Assembly (NCBI RefSeq): GCF_964204645.1
Contig: NC_134033.1
Span: forward strand, 10,450,231 to 10,514,230
Source of the DNA: Tubulanus polymorphus
Lineage: Eukaryota; Nemertea; Palaeonemertea; Tubulaniformes; Tubulanidae
Length of the DNA: 64,000 nt
Direction: 5' to 3'
Below the pieces are notes generated by a model. That model saw nothing but the letters and a program-made list of their open reading frames with translations. It was not told the DNA's origin and did no database searches. The position numbers and the translations under genes are program-made. Every line of letters starts with the position of its first letter. The stretch's first letter is position 1. Positions 33,167 through 45,567 of the stretch are shown here, in pieces.

Positions 33167-33299
33167 GGGGCCGGTTGCATAGTCATGGCTTAGACTTAAG
33201 ACCAGTCTAAGACCAACTTAGTTCTATAGCTAATCTAACAACTTAGGACCAGTCTTAAGATTTAAGACCACTTTTGGACTTAAGTCACGACTGTGCCCT
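33167..33299. mobile_element. 133-bp MITE, second copy of the same family in inverse orientation
   Basis: Left GGGGCCGGTTGCATAGTCAT, right GTCACGACTGTGCCCTG, with AAGACCAGTCTAAGACC and CTAATCTAACAACTTA inside, the reverse complement of the interior of the copy at 32848-32987. Confidence 0.7.
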
Positions 33300-34247
33300 G
33301 AATTTTCCAGGATTGGCTGACTGAAAAGTCAGGGTTCAGCGGATACACGCGAATTTGCTACTTCTCCGTATTTTCAAACAAACCTATTTTTTGCGATGCA
33401 TATTAAAATAAACCCCGCTGAATTTAATTTGAACAATACGAACGCGCTTAAATCGCTTAAAGCACAGTTGACTTTTAAATCCCGAACGTCATCGATGCAA
33501 ACCGATGCGACTATTGTTCTGTTTCGATGTTTCATTTGTCGTAATTTATCAAATATTTGATGACGAGATATCGACAATGGATAATTTCTATATTTACCCG
33601 ACGTTTAGTCTGTTCCCACTGACGACAACAACGACACCGAGCCGTCGAGTTTGAACCGTCATCACCATCAGCCCCATCCCCCTACAAGCCTTTACACGCT
33701 AATTGAATTCACTCCGCGTCCAGCCATTGATGTAAAAACGCTTTTAAGCTCGGGCGGATGCCGGACACAAAAGCACCGCACGAATTTTAGGGTTTTTACG
33801 ATCCGCTCGCAACACAATGACGATCAACGCTAAACGACATCGACGACTAATACGCAAAATAAACAGTTTCAAAATGGCCGTATTTGTTTTGAGGCTTTAT
33901 GATCAGTGAGTATCGGCCGGGTGCGGTCTCACAGCGGTAGTCACGCAGGGCGCAAACCTGAACCGTTTTGAGAGCAATGTTTACCGCGTGATTTTGTTTA
34001 ATGGTGTTTAAAGTGGGAATAATTCCGATTATTTACAAAGATCTTCAGTTTTTAGTCGACGCGGAGTAAATGGCAAAATGATTAATCTATCTGCATCTCT
34101 CTCCCGGTACAGATTCACCATGTATCATGCGTCTGTTTACTTACTGTGGTTGGTTTCGCCATTTTTCCACAAATTACTTAAACACCACCAGGATGTTGGT
34201 GAGCTCAAAGCCAACGATTTGTGGAGCACCATGGTGCACTGTTGGTT

Positions 34248-36450
34248 ACGTTACCACGATGTCCTATGGGGTACTTTACCACGGTGTCTCATAGGTATAC
34301 CTTACCACGGTGTTCTATGGGGTATCTTACCGCGATGTTCTATGGGGTATCTTACCACGGTCTCCTATGGGGTATCTTACGACGGTGTTCTATAGGGTAT
34401 CTTACCACGGTCTCCTATGGGGTATCTTACGACGGTGTTCTATGGGGTATCTTACGACGGTGTTCTATGGGGTACCTTACCGCGGTGTCTTATAGGGTAT
34501 CTTACCACGGTGACCTATCGGGTATCTTACCACTGTATTCTATGGGGTATCTTACGACGGTGTTCTATGGGGTATCTTACCACGATGTTCTATGGGGTAT
34601 CTTACCACGGTCTCCTATGGGGTATCTTACGACGGTGTTCTATGGGGTATCTTACCACGGTCTCCTATGGGGTATCTTACCACGGTCTCCTATGGGGTAT
34701 CTTACGACGGTGTTCTATGGGGTATCTTACGACGGTGTTCTATGGGATATCTTACCACGGTGACCTATCGGGTATCTTACCACTGTATTCTATGGGGTAT
34801 CTTTCCACGGTGTCTTATGGGTATACCTTACCAAGGTCTCCTATGGGGTATCTTACCACGATGTCCTATGGGGTATCTTACGACGATGTTCTATGGGGTA
34901 TCTTACCACGGTCTCCTATGGGGTATCTTACGACGGTGTTCTATGGGGTATCTTACGACGATGTTCTATGGGGTGTCTTACCACGGTCTCCTATGGGGTA
35001 TCTTACGACGGTGTTCTATGGGGTATCTTACCACGGTCTCCTATGCGGTATCTTACGACGGTGTTCTATGGGGTATCTTACGACGGTGTTCTATGGGGTA
35101 TCTTACCACGGTCTCCTATGCGGTATCTTACGACGGTGTTCTATGGGGTATCTTACGACGGTGTTCTATGAGGTATCTTACGACGGTGTTCTATGGGGTA
35201 TCTTACCACGGTGACCTATGGGATATCTTACCATTGTGTTCTATGGGGTACCTAACCGCGGTGTTCTATGGGGTACCTTACCGCGGTGTCCTATGGGGTA
35301 TCTTACCACGATGTCCTATGGGGTATCTTACGACAGTGTTCTATGGGGTATCTTACCACGATGTTCTATGGGGTATCTTACCACGGTCTCCTATGGGGTT
35401 TCTTACGACAGTGTTCTATGGGGTATCTTACGACGATGTTCTATGGGGTATCTTACCACGGTCTCCTATGGGGTTTCTTACGACGGTGTTCTATGGGGTA
35501 TCTTACCACGATGTTCTATGGGGTATCTTACCACGGTCTCCTATGGGGTATCTAACGACGGTGTTCTATGGGGTATCTTACCACGATGTTCTATGGGGTA
35601 TCTTACCACGGTCTCCTATGGGGTATCTAACGACGGTGTTCTATGGGGTATCTTACCACGATGTTCTATGGGGTATCTTACCGCGGTGTCTTATGGGGTA
35701 TCTTACCACGATGTCCTATGGGGTATCTTACGACGGTGTTCTATGGGGTATCTTACGACGGTGTTCTATGGGGTATCTTACGACGGTGTCCTATTGGGTA
35801 TCTTACCACGATGTTCTATGGGGTATCTTACCACGGTCTCCTATGGGGTACCTTACCACGGTCTTCTATGGGGTATCTTACGACGGTGTTCTATGGGGTA
35901 TCTTACCACGGTCTCCTATGGGGTACCTTACCACGGTCTTCTATGGGGTATCTTACGACGGTGTTCTATGGGGTATCTTACGACGGTGATCTATGGGGTA
36001 TCTTACCACGGTCTCCTATGGGGTATCTTACGACGGTGATCTATGGGGTATCTTACGACGGTGTTCTATGGGGTATCTTACGACGGTGTTCTATGGGGTA
36101 TCTTACGACGGTGTCCTATGGGGTATCTTACGACGGTGTTCTATGAGGTATCTTACGACGGTGTCCTATGGGATATCTTACGACGGTGATCTTGGGGTAT
36201 CGCACGACGGTGTTCTATGGGGTATCTTACGACGGTGTTCTATGGGGTATCTTACGACGGTGTCCTATGGGGTATCTTACGACGGTGTTCTATGGGGTAT
36301 CTTACGACGGTGTTCTATGGGGTATCTTACGACGGTGTCCTATGGGGTATCTTACGACGGTGTTCTATGAGGTATCTTACGACGGTGTCCTATGGGGTAC
36401 CTAACTACGGTGTTCTGTAGGGCACCTTACCACTTTTCTATAGGGTAACT
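34248..36450 (+). repeat. 25-bp minisatellite, about 88 copies
   Basis: The unit is GGTATCTTACCACGGTG plus TTCTATGG, with two main forms (TTACCACGG and TTACGACGG) and some CTCCTATGG variants. The unit has no stop codon in any plus-strand frame, so 25-residue peptide repeats (MGYLTTVFYGVSYDG and so on) appear in all three frames over hundreds of codons. There is no start context, splice signal or composition arguing that they are translated. Degenerate units at both edges, homogeneous ones inside. Confidence 0.93.
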
Positions 36451-37600
36451 TACGATTAGTTCTGAGATCCTCAAGTTTAGGGATCTTTGTTTTGTGAAAT
36501 ATACCCTTTAGATCTATCATATACACTTATGTGCAAATTCCGTACTTCAGAGATCCCTTTTAAAGTTTAAAAAAAAATAAATTAGCACTTCTGAAGTCTC
36601 AGTTCCTTAATACATGTAGTCAGTTCATAATTTGGAGGATAAATCGGATCTCAATGATGAAGAATCAAATCTTACTCGCAACTTGATCACGGCAGAATTG
36701 TTGTCTCTGAAAAACAGCGAGAGGAGAGTAGAGTCGTGCACCTGTCATCGTGCACCTGTCAACTCGAGGTGATGAAAGCGATGTCCACGCACGCTCTCTC
36801 GCTTCCGGCCTCGTTTTCACGGGCGAAACAAAAAACCGTCTTAATTTGTAAGGAAATTCTCCGCGACGGAGGTGACTGCGGCGCGTGAGACTGACATAAC
36901 CCGGAGCGGCTACAAAACAACCGCTATTGACACGGAGCCCACCGCCCTTCCGGGTTGAGGAAACCGACGAGGCAAGAATGTTTTTGAAAGCGGCTTTTGT
37001 TTTTCTTTTTCCGTGATGAAATCTTCGCCGTGTCGCAGCGGCCTCCGACGCTTAACACAATTCAATCTGTGATCTCTCAACAATCAAACAGTGAATGGGA
37101 ACTCCTGCCTCACGTGTTTGGGGTAGGCATCGGATGCCGATTGCAGGGTGCGCGAGCGTCTTGACTTTTTACGGTTGGTTTCGCCGCCCCGGGTTCTAAA
37201 CGAATTATCAGCCTACGAACAGCGAGCGGATCCAGCGCTGATTGATCTATCGGTGGTGTGGTATGTTTTGTGGTCTATCCGGTCGGAACCTCGTCACCCA
37301 TAGCAATTAAAGAACGGGTTCAGAGTTTTTGCAGATGATTTGAGAGATAATGCGATTAATCCTCCCTGGGATTCGAACCCATTTTTGGAATCGGTAAATT
37401 GCCGTATTGATAACTTCCTCTCCCAAGATGGTTCCATTTTCAGACGTAGGCACAACGTATAATGATATAAGGCATTTTGTAAATTGACATATCTCGATAA
37501 GGCAACAAAATCAGAATCAGTTGAGTTTCAAATAGGAGATATTTTGAGAGTGCCGGTAGTTATAAATGAGTATCTAATTTTCTGTGGGGGCACTTGTATT
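36451..37600. other. Intergenic, partly CpG-rich
   Basis: 36750-37260 is richer in CG than its surroundings (CGCACGCTCTCTCGC, CGCGACGGAGGTGACTGCGG) and could be a promoter or CpG-rich element, but no exon is attached. A tRNA-like B box (GGGTTCGAATCCC, minus strand near 37369) has no matching acceptor stem and is probably a SINE relic. Confidence 0.35.
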
Positions 37601-37771
37601 CGCAGTTTGACTAATGTGAGTAAGAGCTGTCCATAATGTCAGAGAGTTGGACACTGATTTACCCGTATAGGCTACTCCTCTGCTGCTCCTCTGCTGTCCC
37701 AACTCCTTAGAATAATGGGAATCCCATAATGACAACGAAAAGATTAAGTCCGAAAGTCTTTCCTTGAACTG

Positions 37772-37825
37772 GTTATAGTTTATTCGATGATAACTAATAG
37801 TCATCTTCAGGAATACTGCTGCTGC
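37772..37825 (-). repeat. Single stem-loop cassette related to the 41.6-kb array
   Basis: On the minus strand: AGTATTCCTGAAGATGACTA, then TTAGTTATCATC, then GAATAAACTATAACC. The flanks AGTATTCC-GAAGATGACTATTAG and GAATAAACTA are those of the tandem unit at 41636-42140, here once and in opposite orientation. Confidence 0.6.
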
Positions 37826-38011
37826 ACTTAAGTTTGAATTCTGAAAACTAGACAAGATGAAACGTGTGAGATGAAACGTGTGCATGGATAGCGGTCGTCC
37901 GTAGTTTCATCTGAAACTCGAGATAAAAGATTACTGTATCATTTTACATTGGGTTTTTCTTGTTTTCGCAGTTTGACCGATTTGAATAAAGAGAGCTGGA
38001 CACTGATTTGC

Positions 38012-38012
<1 letters not shown>

Positions 38013-38093
<81 letters not shown>
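38013..38093 (+). repeat. (CTG)27 microsatellite
   Basis: 81 bases of uninterrupted CTG. The leader GAGAGCTGGACACTGATTTG before it also occurs, with changes, at 37630-37652, where only short CTGCTG runs follow. Frames through it (poly-Ala on plus, poly-Gln on minus) have no other coding support. Confidence 0.93.
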
Positions 38094-40507
38094 ATACCGC
38101 TGATATGAACTCCTTAATCCAATCATTCCCCGTCTCGGTATACCGCGCAGATAATCAATATAGCCCAGGTTTAGCCTCGGGGCTCGGGGATCTCTTGATC
38201 GCCCTCTCGCCTCGCCATCCACTACTCTTAAATGAGTTTGATAACTCTCGTGGCAACTATCCTAGCCTAAATAACCGTACTGACTAAGTGTCCTCTATTC
38301 CGGGATTAATTCGACTTGAATGCGACGAGTGAGGCTTAACTCCAGATTTAATTTGTGGTTTTAATAAGATTCTATCTCTCATGTATTACTGTAAATAGTC
38401 ACTTAATGATCGTCCGTGGGCTATTGCTTCATAGCGCGACTATTGACAGTGAGACAGGCACACTGCCATGCAGAGACAGAGCATCCAGCAAACAAAAAAA
38501 CCTATTTCGTGTGTGTGAATGACAGAACAATTTAGAAAAAGAACTTTCTGGTCGAAAATTGCTCACGACAGTAACTCTAACTGTAGCAGGATTCGACCCT
38601 ATACGACAACCAGCATGGCAGCCGATCGAGCGTATTTGACAAAGTTTATAAGTTTTTCTGGTCAGTGTGGTGGGGATTCACTATATCGTATCACTCACAA
38701 CCACCTTTCAATGGCTAGGTCTAGTTCCAGTCGATCGATTATGCTGCCCTATATTGAAATATACCGATATAGGGTTAGGGTCAGAATACGCCTCAAGGGG
38801 GCGAGAAAATGGTCCAGGGGTCAAGGTTAGGTTAGGGTGACATGATGACCAGTCAGGTGTGGTGACTGTCGACCAGTTTGGTGATTGGGGTAATCAGTCA
38901 GTTGTGGTGACTCTTTCCACTACTACCATTCTCTGCTGATTACAAAGTCCTTGAAACCGGTATTATCTTTTTCCGTCAGTATCTTGAACTGTCTATATAG
39001 AATTCAATCTCGGTTTTTCATTCTATTCCCAGGAGGGGAAATGGTGAATGATTCTGGTTTAGATAAGGACGCGCTCCCGGGGGATATTGGCAAACTTTTA
39101 AGGCGTCGAGGAATATTCTAAAGACAATCCACAAAATATACCCCTTCAAATCATAATCCGTTATCGCTACAAACCGTCCGCTTCGCTTCGCTAAATCGAA
39201 CCCGTCGTTTACCGGCTGAGTCTAGTACAACTAGACCGCCGCTTAATCTGTAGAGCGAGTAGCGCACACGCGACTAGTCGTGTGTAAAACAATAGCGAGT
39301 GTGTGTGCGCCACGTGTGCGCCTGGGAAAACTCATTATCGGGCCCGAGTGTGGTCACGTGTTGCGGGACAGCTGCGCACGGAGTCAGTCGGCGATAATGT
39401 AAGTTGTCGTCGACCCCTGTAGCGCTGACTGTAGCGCCCCCTGTAGTGAGCATCACGCGAAATCATAGACTTCAAAACATCGCTTTACCATTTAATGTAG
39501 TAATTCAATGAGCACTTCTACAAATGATTCTACCTGGAACAACTGTTAAACTTAAATCTATTATTTTATTTGGTGATGTTTTTTAAATATCAGTTTTATG
39601 TTTACTAAGCTATCATATCACCTCATTTATTTGCCCAATGTTTTAAATCTGTGTAATTTGTATCCGAAATTTTGTTGCGATATTTTATTGTATAAAGGAC
39701 TCTATTTGATAATAATAATCATTATTATTATTGTCATTATTAGGTTATGGTTAGATTTGGTCGAGTGTTATAATATTTGGTCAGGGTTAGGCTTTAGAGT
39801 TAGTATTAGATTTTTTTGTAGGAAATTCGTAGGGACTTTCCTGTTGCAATAAACATATTTCTGCGGGTTCTAATAACAAAACAATGACATAACGCAAAAA
39901 ATCGGGGGGAGGGGGCAAATCGTTTTTCAAAATGATGATAAAGCGGCCTATCAGGGAGTTATACTTGCGCATGCGCGTGGTGTATATCGGCTGTTTTTTT
40001 GTCCTGTTATTTGACAGTTATTAGTCAACGGACGGCTGAGCGGTACGCGGTGCGCGGTGCAGCACACGTGTTCAGGAAGCAGACGGCTTTGTGACGTCGA
40101 ATCCAATCAATCGATCGATTCCAGCAATCATCAACAGCAGACGATGACTTTCTGAGCGCGCCCGAAATGAAGTCTTAATCCTTTTTAATTAGGGATTCCG
40201 CCGCGGCCGGGAACTTACTTCTACTCACACACAGCTCTCTCCCCGCTTCCTGATCGGTAATTGATGATTTTTTCTCCCTCGCGTTATGATTTGATTAGAG
40301 CACCTCTGAATATTTCTCCGTCATCAAGTGCAAATTGAAAAACATAATTTAGACAAAGGATTTCGATCAATGGAGCTGGTGATTTGTTCTGGGATGCGAA
40401 CCCAAATTTTACAATTTGAACCCGATGTAGGCTGGATAATCTGTCATAATGTCATTACTATTCCATGGAACCTTCAAACTCAATTAACCTCATTATCTCA
40501 ATAATTC
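38094..40507. other. Intergenic, no gene recognised
   Basis: Mostly unique sequence. A GC-rich, CpG-rich stretch near 40000-40240 contains CACGTG, a TGACGTC half-CRE and TTTTTAATTAGGGATT. A 26-codon plus-strand frame at 39042-39121 and others are too short to support. Confidence 0.35.
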
Positions 40508-40719
40508 GGCCCAGTTGTAAAAAATGGTCTTAACTTTTAAGAATGACCAGGAGTTGTTGAATTGGTTATAGAACCAAAATCAGCTTAAACTGGTCTCAAG
40601 TTGTTAGATTGGGTATAGAACTGAAATGAGCTTAGACTGGTCTGAGGCCTATGCATATTGGCTAGACCCACAAGAGCGGTTTAAACTATTCTTAATCCTA
40701 TGACGCGTGTAACTGGTCC
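40508..40719. mobile_element. Copy of the GTTATAGAACC MITE with two core units
   Basis: Begins GGCCCAGTTGTAAAAAATGG, ends GCGTGTAACTGGTCC. Inside are two units of TTGGTTATAGAACCAAAAT and GGGTATAGAACTGAAATG, each followed by AGCTTAAACTGGTC-like sequence: the same core that has about 20 units at 25190-26336. Confidence 0.6.
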
Positions 40720-40743
40720 ATTCTTTTTTCGATTAGTTTTCGC

Positions 40744-40744
<1 letters not shown>

Positions 40745-40781
<37 letters not shown>

Positions 40782-40797
40782 TAATAATAATAATAAT

Positions 40798-40835
<38 letters not shown>

Positions 40836-40842
40836 TAATAAT
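40745..40842 (+). repeat. (AAT)n microsatellite
   Basis: About 32 ATA/AAT triplets with two GAT and one ATT interruptions. Confidence 0.9.
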
Positions 40843-41635
40843 CTATTTTTCATAAGGGAATACATGTACAAGATATAATATTGACAATAGTGATAATGTA
40901 TAGTAAATGAAGGAAGTAGTGACAGCCTTGAGACTGTACAGGTCACTGCACCTAAAAAAAGAAATATATTATAATAATTATAGTAGTAATAACGATAAAA
41001 ATGAATTAACTTTAAAATGAATCAACTATTAAAACGAATCAACTTTTTTAAAGTCTTAAAACAAAGGATTTTTGCGACTCAAAAAGTGGTTGTTCTCCCT
41101 CTTTCCTAAACGAGAGGCGGCGTCCGTGGATTTCAATCGAGAAATCGATTTTTTTGTTCTACCGTCGAATGAGCGCGGGGCGTGCTGCTGCCGTAGAATG
41201 GCACGTAACAACACGTGCTCGATTCCCAGAGCGAATTCAATTATAAGAGATATTTTTCTAGCGGAGAGAAAGAGAAGCGAATGAATTATAATGACTTTGT
41301 GTCCGATCGAGCGCGTTCCAACCGTCGCAACACGTGCACCTAGACGACTGCTCCTCGGGTCGAAAACTCTCCGATTAATAATCCTCTATTAGCTTTTCAT
41401 CTCCCCGAATAAGAAAAAATCATTTACGAATTTAATACGAATAATACGATGCTTAATCTAAAGTTAAATCATTTGAAAGTCTGGCTGTGGTACAATAGCT
41501 CAAGAGGAATAGTTGAAAATAATGTTTTTTGCAATAATTCAGTTTTAGAATCATAGAGAACATTTTCGGACTTAATATTTTCGTTATCATTACGGTCACA
41601 ACACGGATATAGTGATTTTCGAATGGTTATGAGGA

Positions 41636-42140
41636 CAACATCACTATTCCGGAAAATGACTATTCGAATATAGTCAAAACGTTGAATAAACTACAGTATT
41701 CCGGAAGATGACTATTAGAATATAGTCAAAACGTTGAATAAACTACAGTATTCCAGAAGATGACTATTAGAATATAGTCAAAACGTTGAATAAACTACAA
41801 TATTCCGGAATATGACTATCAGAATATAGTCAAAACGTTGAATAAACTACAGTATTCCGGAAGATGACTATTAGAATATAGTCAAAACGTTGAATAAACT
41901 ACAATATTCCGGAATATGACTATCAGAATATAGTCAAAACGTTGAATAAACTACAGTATTCCAGAAGATGACTATTAGAATATAGTCAAAACGTTGAATA
42001 AACTACAATATTCCGGAATATGACTATTAGAATATAGTCAAAACGTTGAATAAACACCAGTATTCCGGAATATGACTATTAGAATATAGTCGAAACGTTG
42101 AATAAACACCAGTATTCCTGAAGATGAATATTAGGATAGA
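41636..42140 (+). repeat. 52-bp tandem array of stem-loop units
   Basis: About nine copies of a unit reading CCGGAAGATGACTATTAGA, ATATAGTC, AAAACGTTGAATAAAC, TACAGTATT. In each, GACTAT and ATAGTC can pair around the loop TAGAAT. Copies alternate at AAGATG/AATATG, ATTAG/ATCAG and CTACAG/CTACAA; the copy near 42081 has GTCGAAACG instead of GTCAAAACG. Exact period 52 was checked between 41710 and 41762. Confidence 0.9.
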
Positions 42141-43859
42141 GTCAAAAGCGTTGAAAAAATTACTAAATCTAGGAATTTTCTGACTTTATTTTGTCGTTAT
42201 CATCGTTGCATTCTCCTAATATTATATTCACAACACGGATGTAGTGTTTTATCAATGGTTTATTTGAGTGCTTCATCAATATCATATACTGTCACGATGT
42301 CAGTTATCCATCCACCTTTACCAACTTGTGAACAAATTAGCACCGATAGTTTACAATGAAAATAATGATAATGACAGTAATAATGATTGTAATAATAATT
42401 CATTTTCTCGTATATAGCGCTGGGCTGGAAAACCTAATCATAACTACATGATAAAGTCATGTTCGTGTAAATCAATGATAATTCGTATGAAATACGTTAA
42501 AACCTAGCGATATATTTGTGAATTCGGGGAATTCATGAAATGCGTTGGTCTTTTTAACCAAATTAACGCAAATAAGACGATCACGTATTTTGACTAGAAT
42601 TGATCAAGCGATTTGAATATTAAAACAATGCGACCGTACGATGCTGCTGTATGCGGCCAATTCTAGAACTAAAATCATTATGTATCGATACGCTGGAAAT
42701 TTGATACTTGCGCAAATAATTTATCGGTTGCTTCGGCTCGCAGGAGTGAATTTGTGATTTTTGATTAGTTTCGATAGACACAGGAGGGAGAGGTGAGATA
42801 GGGAGAGAGAGAGAGAGAGAGAGAGTGAGAGGGAGAGGGAGAGAGGGGGAGAGAGAGAGGGAGAGAGAGAGAGGAATAGAGCAATTATAAAAAAATCTCC
42901 AATTCGTGCTCGGCAGCCGACTGCAAAAGCCTTAACGAACGCGTAGAAAATAATCACCCCAGGATTAAGACCGCATTTCAATTAATTTTCATAAAGAAAC
43001 ACTATTTCAAAAAACAAAAGTAACAGCGTCGTCAATCTGCGAAATGCTGCGGTTTTTTGCGGTGACTTTTTATCTGTATTTGTCTAACGTAATTAATCGT
43101 ATTGTTATTCATAAATCGAACGTCGATTGTTGATTATTTACTTTTGTTTGTTTCAAATTGAAATGCCGAAAAAAAACTTCGCGTCGCGACGGTTCGTGAG
43201 ATTTTGATGAATTAGAAAAATATGTTCGCCGAAGATTACGCCGTATCGGCCGTCTCCACACGACCTTCAGGGTTACGCCGGTTATTCTCTTTATTCTCAT
43301 CCATTTATTTCAAATATGTATATTAATTTTCGACAGAATGTTATATTCCGTATCGATTCAACGCCACAGTTTCTCAGTAACTTTGAACGGAAATCTGTTT
43401 TAGATTCGAAAAACCGTTTATTTCAATCACCAAGACAAAACATCTTTTTTGTTTTTCTATTTTTTTTACATATGGCGCCGTGAATTTTTATTGAGTTTTT
43501 CGACTGAGGTGAATTTTTAATGAAAAGAAAATCATTTAGGCCAATTTAATATTTATAGCATAAATTGATTAAAATCGTTTTCAACGTTTAGAGCTGATAT
43601 GGTCTATCGTCGAAAGGATAATGTCTCTTTTCTGATGAAAATTCGGGTTTGAAGAACTGTTTATACAAGTTCAGGTTCAACTTTATCACAGAACCTAACA
43701 CCAATTGTCTTCTTCAACCGGCAACCTGCATCCGGTACCCCCTGTACCCCCTCATTCGGGGCCCTATAGCCGCTCAGCCTGGATCCCGCATTAGTCTGGG
43801 GCCCTGCACCTTTATCTCCGTTCCACCATGAACCGGGTTGGTTCAAGATTCCAGACACT
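42141..43859. other. Intergenic, with (GA)n microsatellite at 42797-42876
   Basis: AT-rich, no gene. The GA run makes an 86-codon minus-strand frame rich in Ser-Leu that is an artefact. Confidence 0.4.
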
Positions 43860-44345
43860 AAGTTGAAACTTGCATTCAGACACTATTAGATCCAAAATTA
43901 AGCAAACATTTATCAACTTAACTAACTTATTAACTGTCATTGTGGTAAATGACTGTTTACTTCTACAGTCCAGCTACAAATTGAGACAGAATGGACCCAT
44001 AGAGAAACTAGAGGTTGCCAGTTCTAGACTCCTGGCTGAAAAATGCATTAAGAGACGATGTTAGATGCAAAATCCAAAATAAGCATACATTTGACTTCTG
44101 AGTCATTGTGGTGATGACAGTGTAGGCTAAACTGCTACAGCCAGTTACAAATTGAGACAGAATGAACCGATACAGAAACTAGAGGGGGCAGTTCTAGACA
44201 CCAGACTGAAACTTGCAATAAAAACGATGTTTTTCTACAGACCAGCTACAGATTGAAGGCGGATGAACCCATAAATCGGCGAAGTCTGTGCGCGGGAGAA
44301 TGTTTACACTTAAACAGACCGGCTACAAATTGAGGGCGAATGAAC
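43860..44345 (+). repeat. Degenerate tandem repeat with CAGCTACAAATTGAG core
   Basis: The core (C/T)AGCTACAAATTGAGACAG followed by AATGAACCCATA occurs near 43972, 44149, 44243 and 44321. The first two copies include AAACTAGAGG and CAGTTCTAGACNCC blocks and are about 180 bases long; later copies are shorter. Confidence 0.65.
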
Positions 44346-44812
44346 CCATAAAAACTAGAGGTGATATCATCAATAACACCATGTCGCGCGACATCACGGG
44401 TTCTATCGCTACAGTTCTCAGAGCGGAAGTCACTATGGAGCTGCTGGTATTATTGACCCGGTCCGCCGCACGTCGACCAAAATGTAAATCGCTTATCGCT
44501 GATAATTCTAACACGCAGGGCGCGTATACGCCAGCACTTCCGGTCCTGCGCGGTAACGACTGCACGTGATCTACGGGGGGTCCGCGTCTCTCTCGCACGC
44601 TATCCCGGATTGAATCAGGCGACGCGGTGATGACGTCACAGATCGGAAAAAAAGAAGTTTCGATCTGTGGAAAAAGGACTCGATTTGTCGGAGTTAATTT
44701 CCGTAATGTAACGTGACTCAAGGGTGGGAGTCACAAAGAGTTATGACCGCGTATGTAGAAAACCATAAACCCAAACTGTAAGCAAGTTCAAGTTTACCCA
44801 GGGCCGTCCTGC

Positions 44813-44965
44813 AGTTCCACATATTGTGAGTTAGAGTTAACTTTGAACTCAGGATCCAGTTCCAAGTTGTGGGTTTAGAGTTGACGTCAGGATCCAGTTA
44901 CTTAGTTGTGCGTTTGAGTTGCCTCGGAACTCAGGCTCCAGTTCTACAGTTGTGAGTTAACGATA
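44813..44965. repeat. CAGTTCCAC-family cluster
   Basis: Four ordered copies of a CAGTTCCACA-like word followed by TTGTGAGTTAGAGTTAACT-like sequence, each near AACTCAGGATC. It looks like a short tandem growth of the TIR element seen at 4153-4262. Confidence 0.5.
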
Positions 44966-45567
44966 ACTCTGAACTGAGGACACAATAATGGAAATGATTA
45001 TCTTCAGCTTTCTGCAATCAGATATGCTAAAACAGCAGGATATAGACTCGGTCTATGAATCCAATGATTCTGCCAGATCTGCTTGGGTCGAATCTATTAA
45101 CGCGAATATTTACCGGTACGTAATATTCGGGATTCGAAACCGATTCACCCTGAGCTGAGAAAATTGTGAAAGTTGTGCCAAGAGATTCAGAGCCCCGAAT
45201 CTGACCTTGAACGTATCGTGCTGATTTTTGGATACACAGTTCATGTATGTTTCCGAAGACAATATCTACACCGGCTGCATCAGTAACCAAACCATCAATT
45301 GCGTAGTTAAATACAGTATTAGCGGCGCTTTCACGGCAGTTGTCAGCCGCGGAAATCTAGCAAATTCGAGCATAATGAGAAATTTGCGAGAATAAGACGA
45401 TATTTAGAAGGAAATTTACGAGGAAATGAGACCAGATTGTGCTATTGTCGCGTCTGTGATATTCACAAATTATCGATGAATAAGGGACTGATTGATGGAT
45501 GCGAGAAGAGGCGGAGAACGAGGGAGAAACTCATCTCACCGTGGACCAGACTATACGCGCTTTCTGC

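Noticed and set aside
34221-36420. Frames of 265, 273 and 465 codons with MGYLTTVFYG repeats
   Set aside because: All three plus-strand frames are open because the 25-base unit lacks stops; no evidence of expression.
37350-37430. tRNA gene suggested by GGGTTCGAATCCC (minus strand)
   Set aside because: No complementary acceptor stem and a mismatched T stem; at most a SINE relic.
41636-42140. CRISPR-like array (regular repeats)
   Set aside because: Units are tandem without unique spacers, and the genome is eukaryotic.
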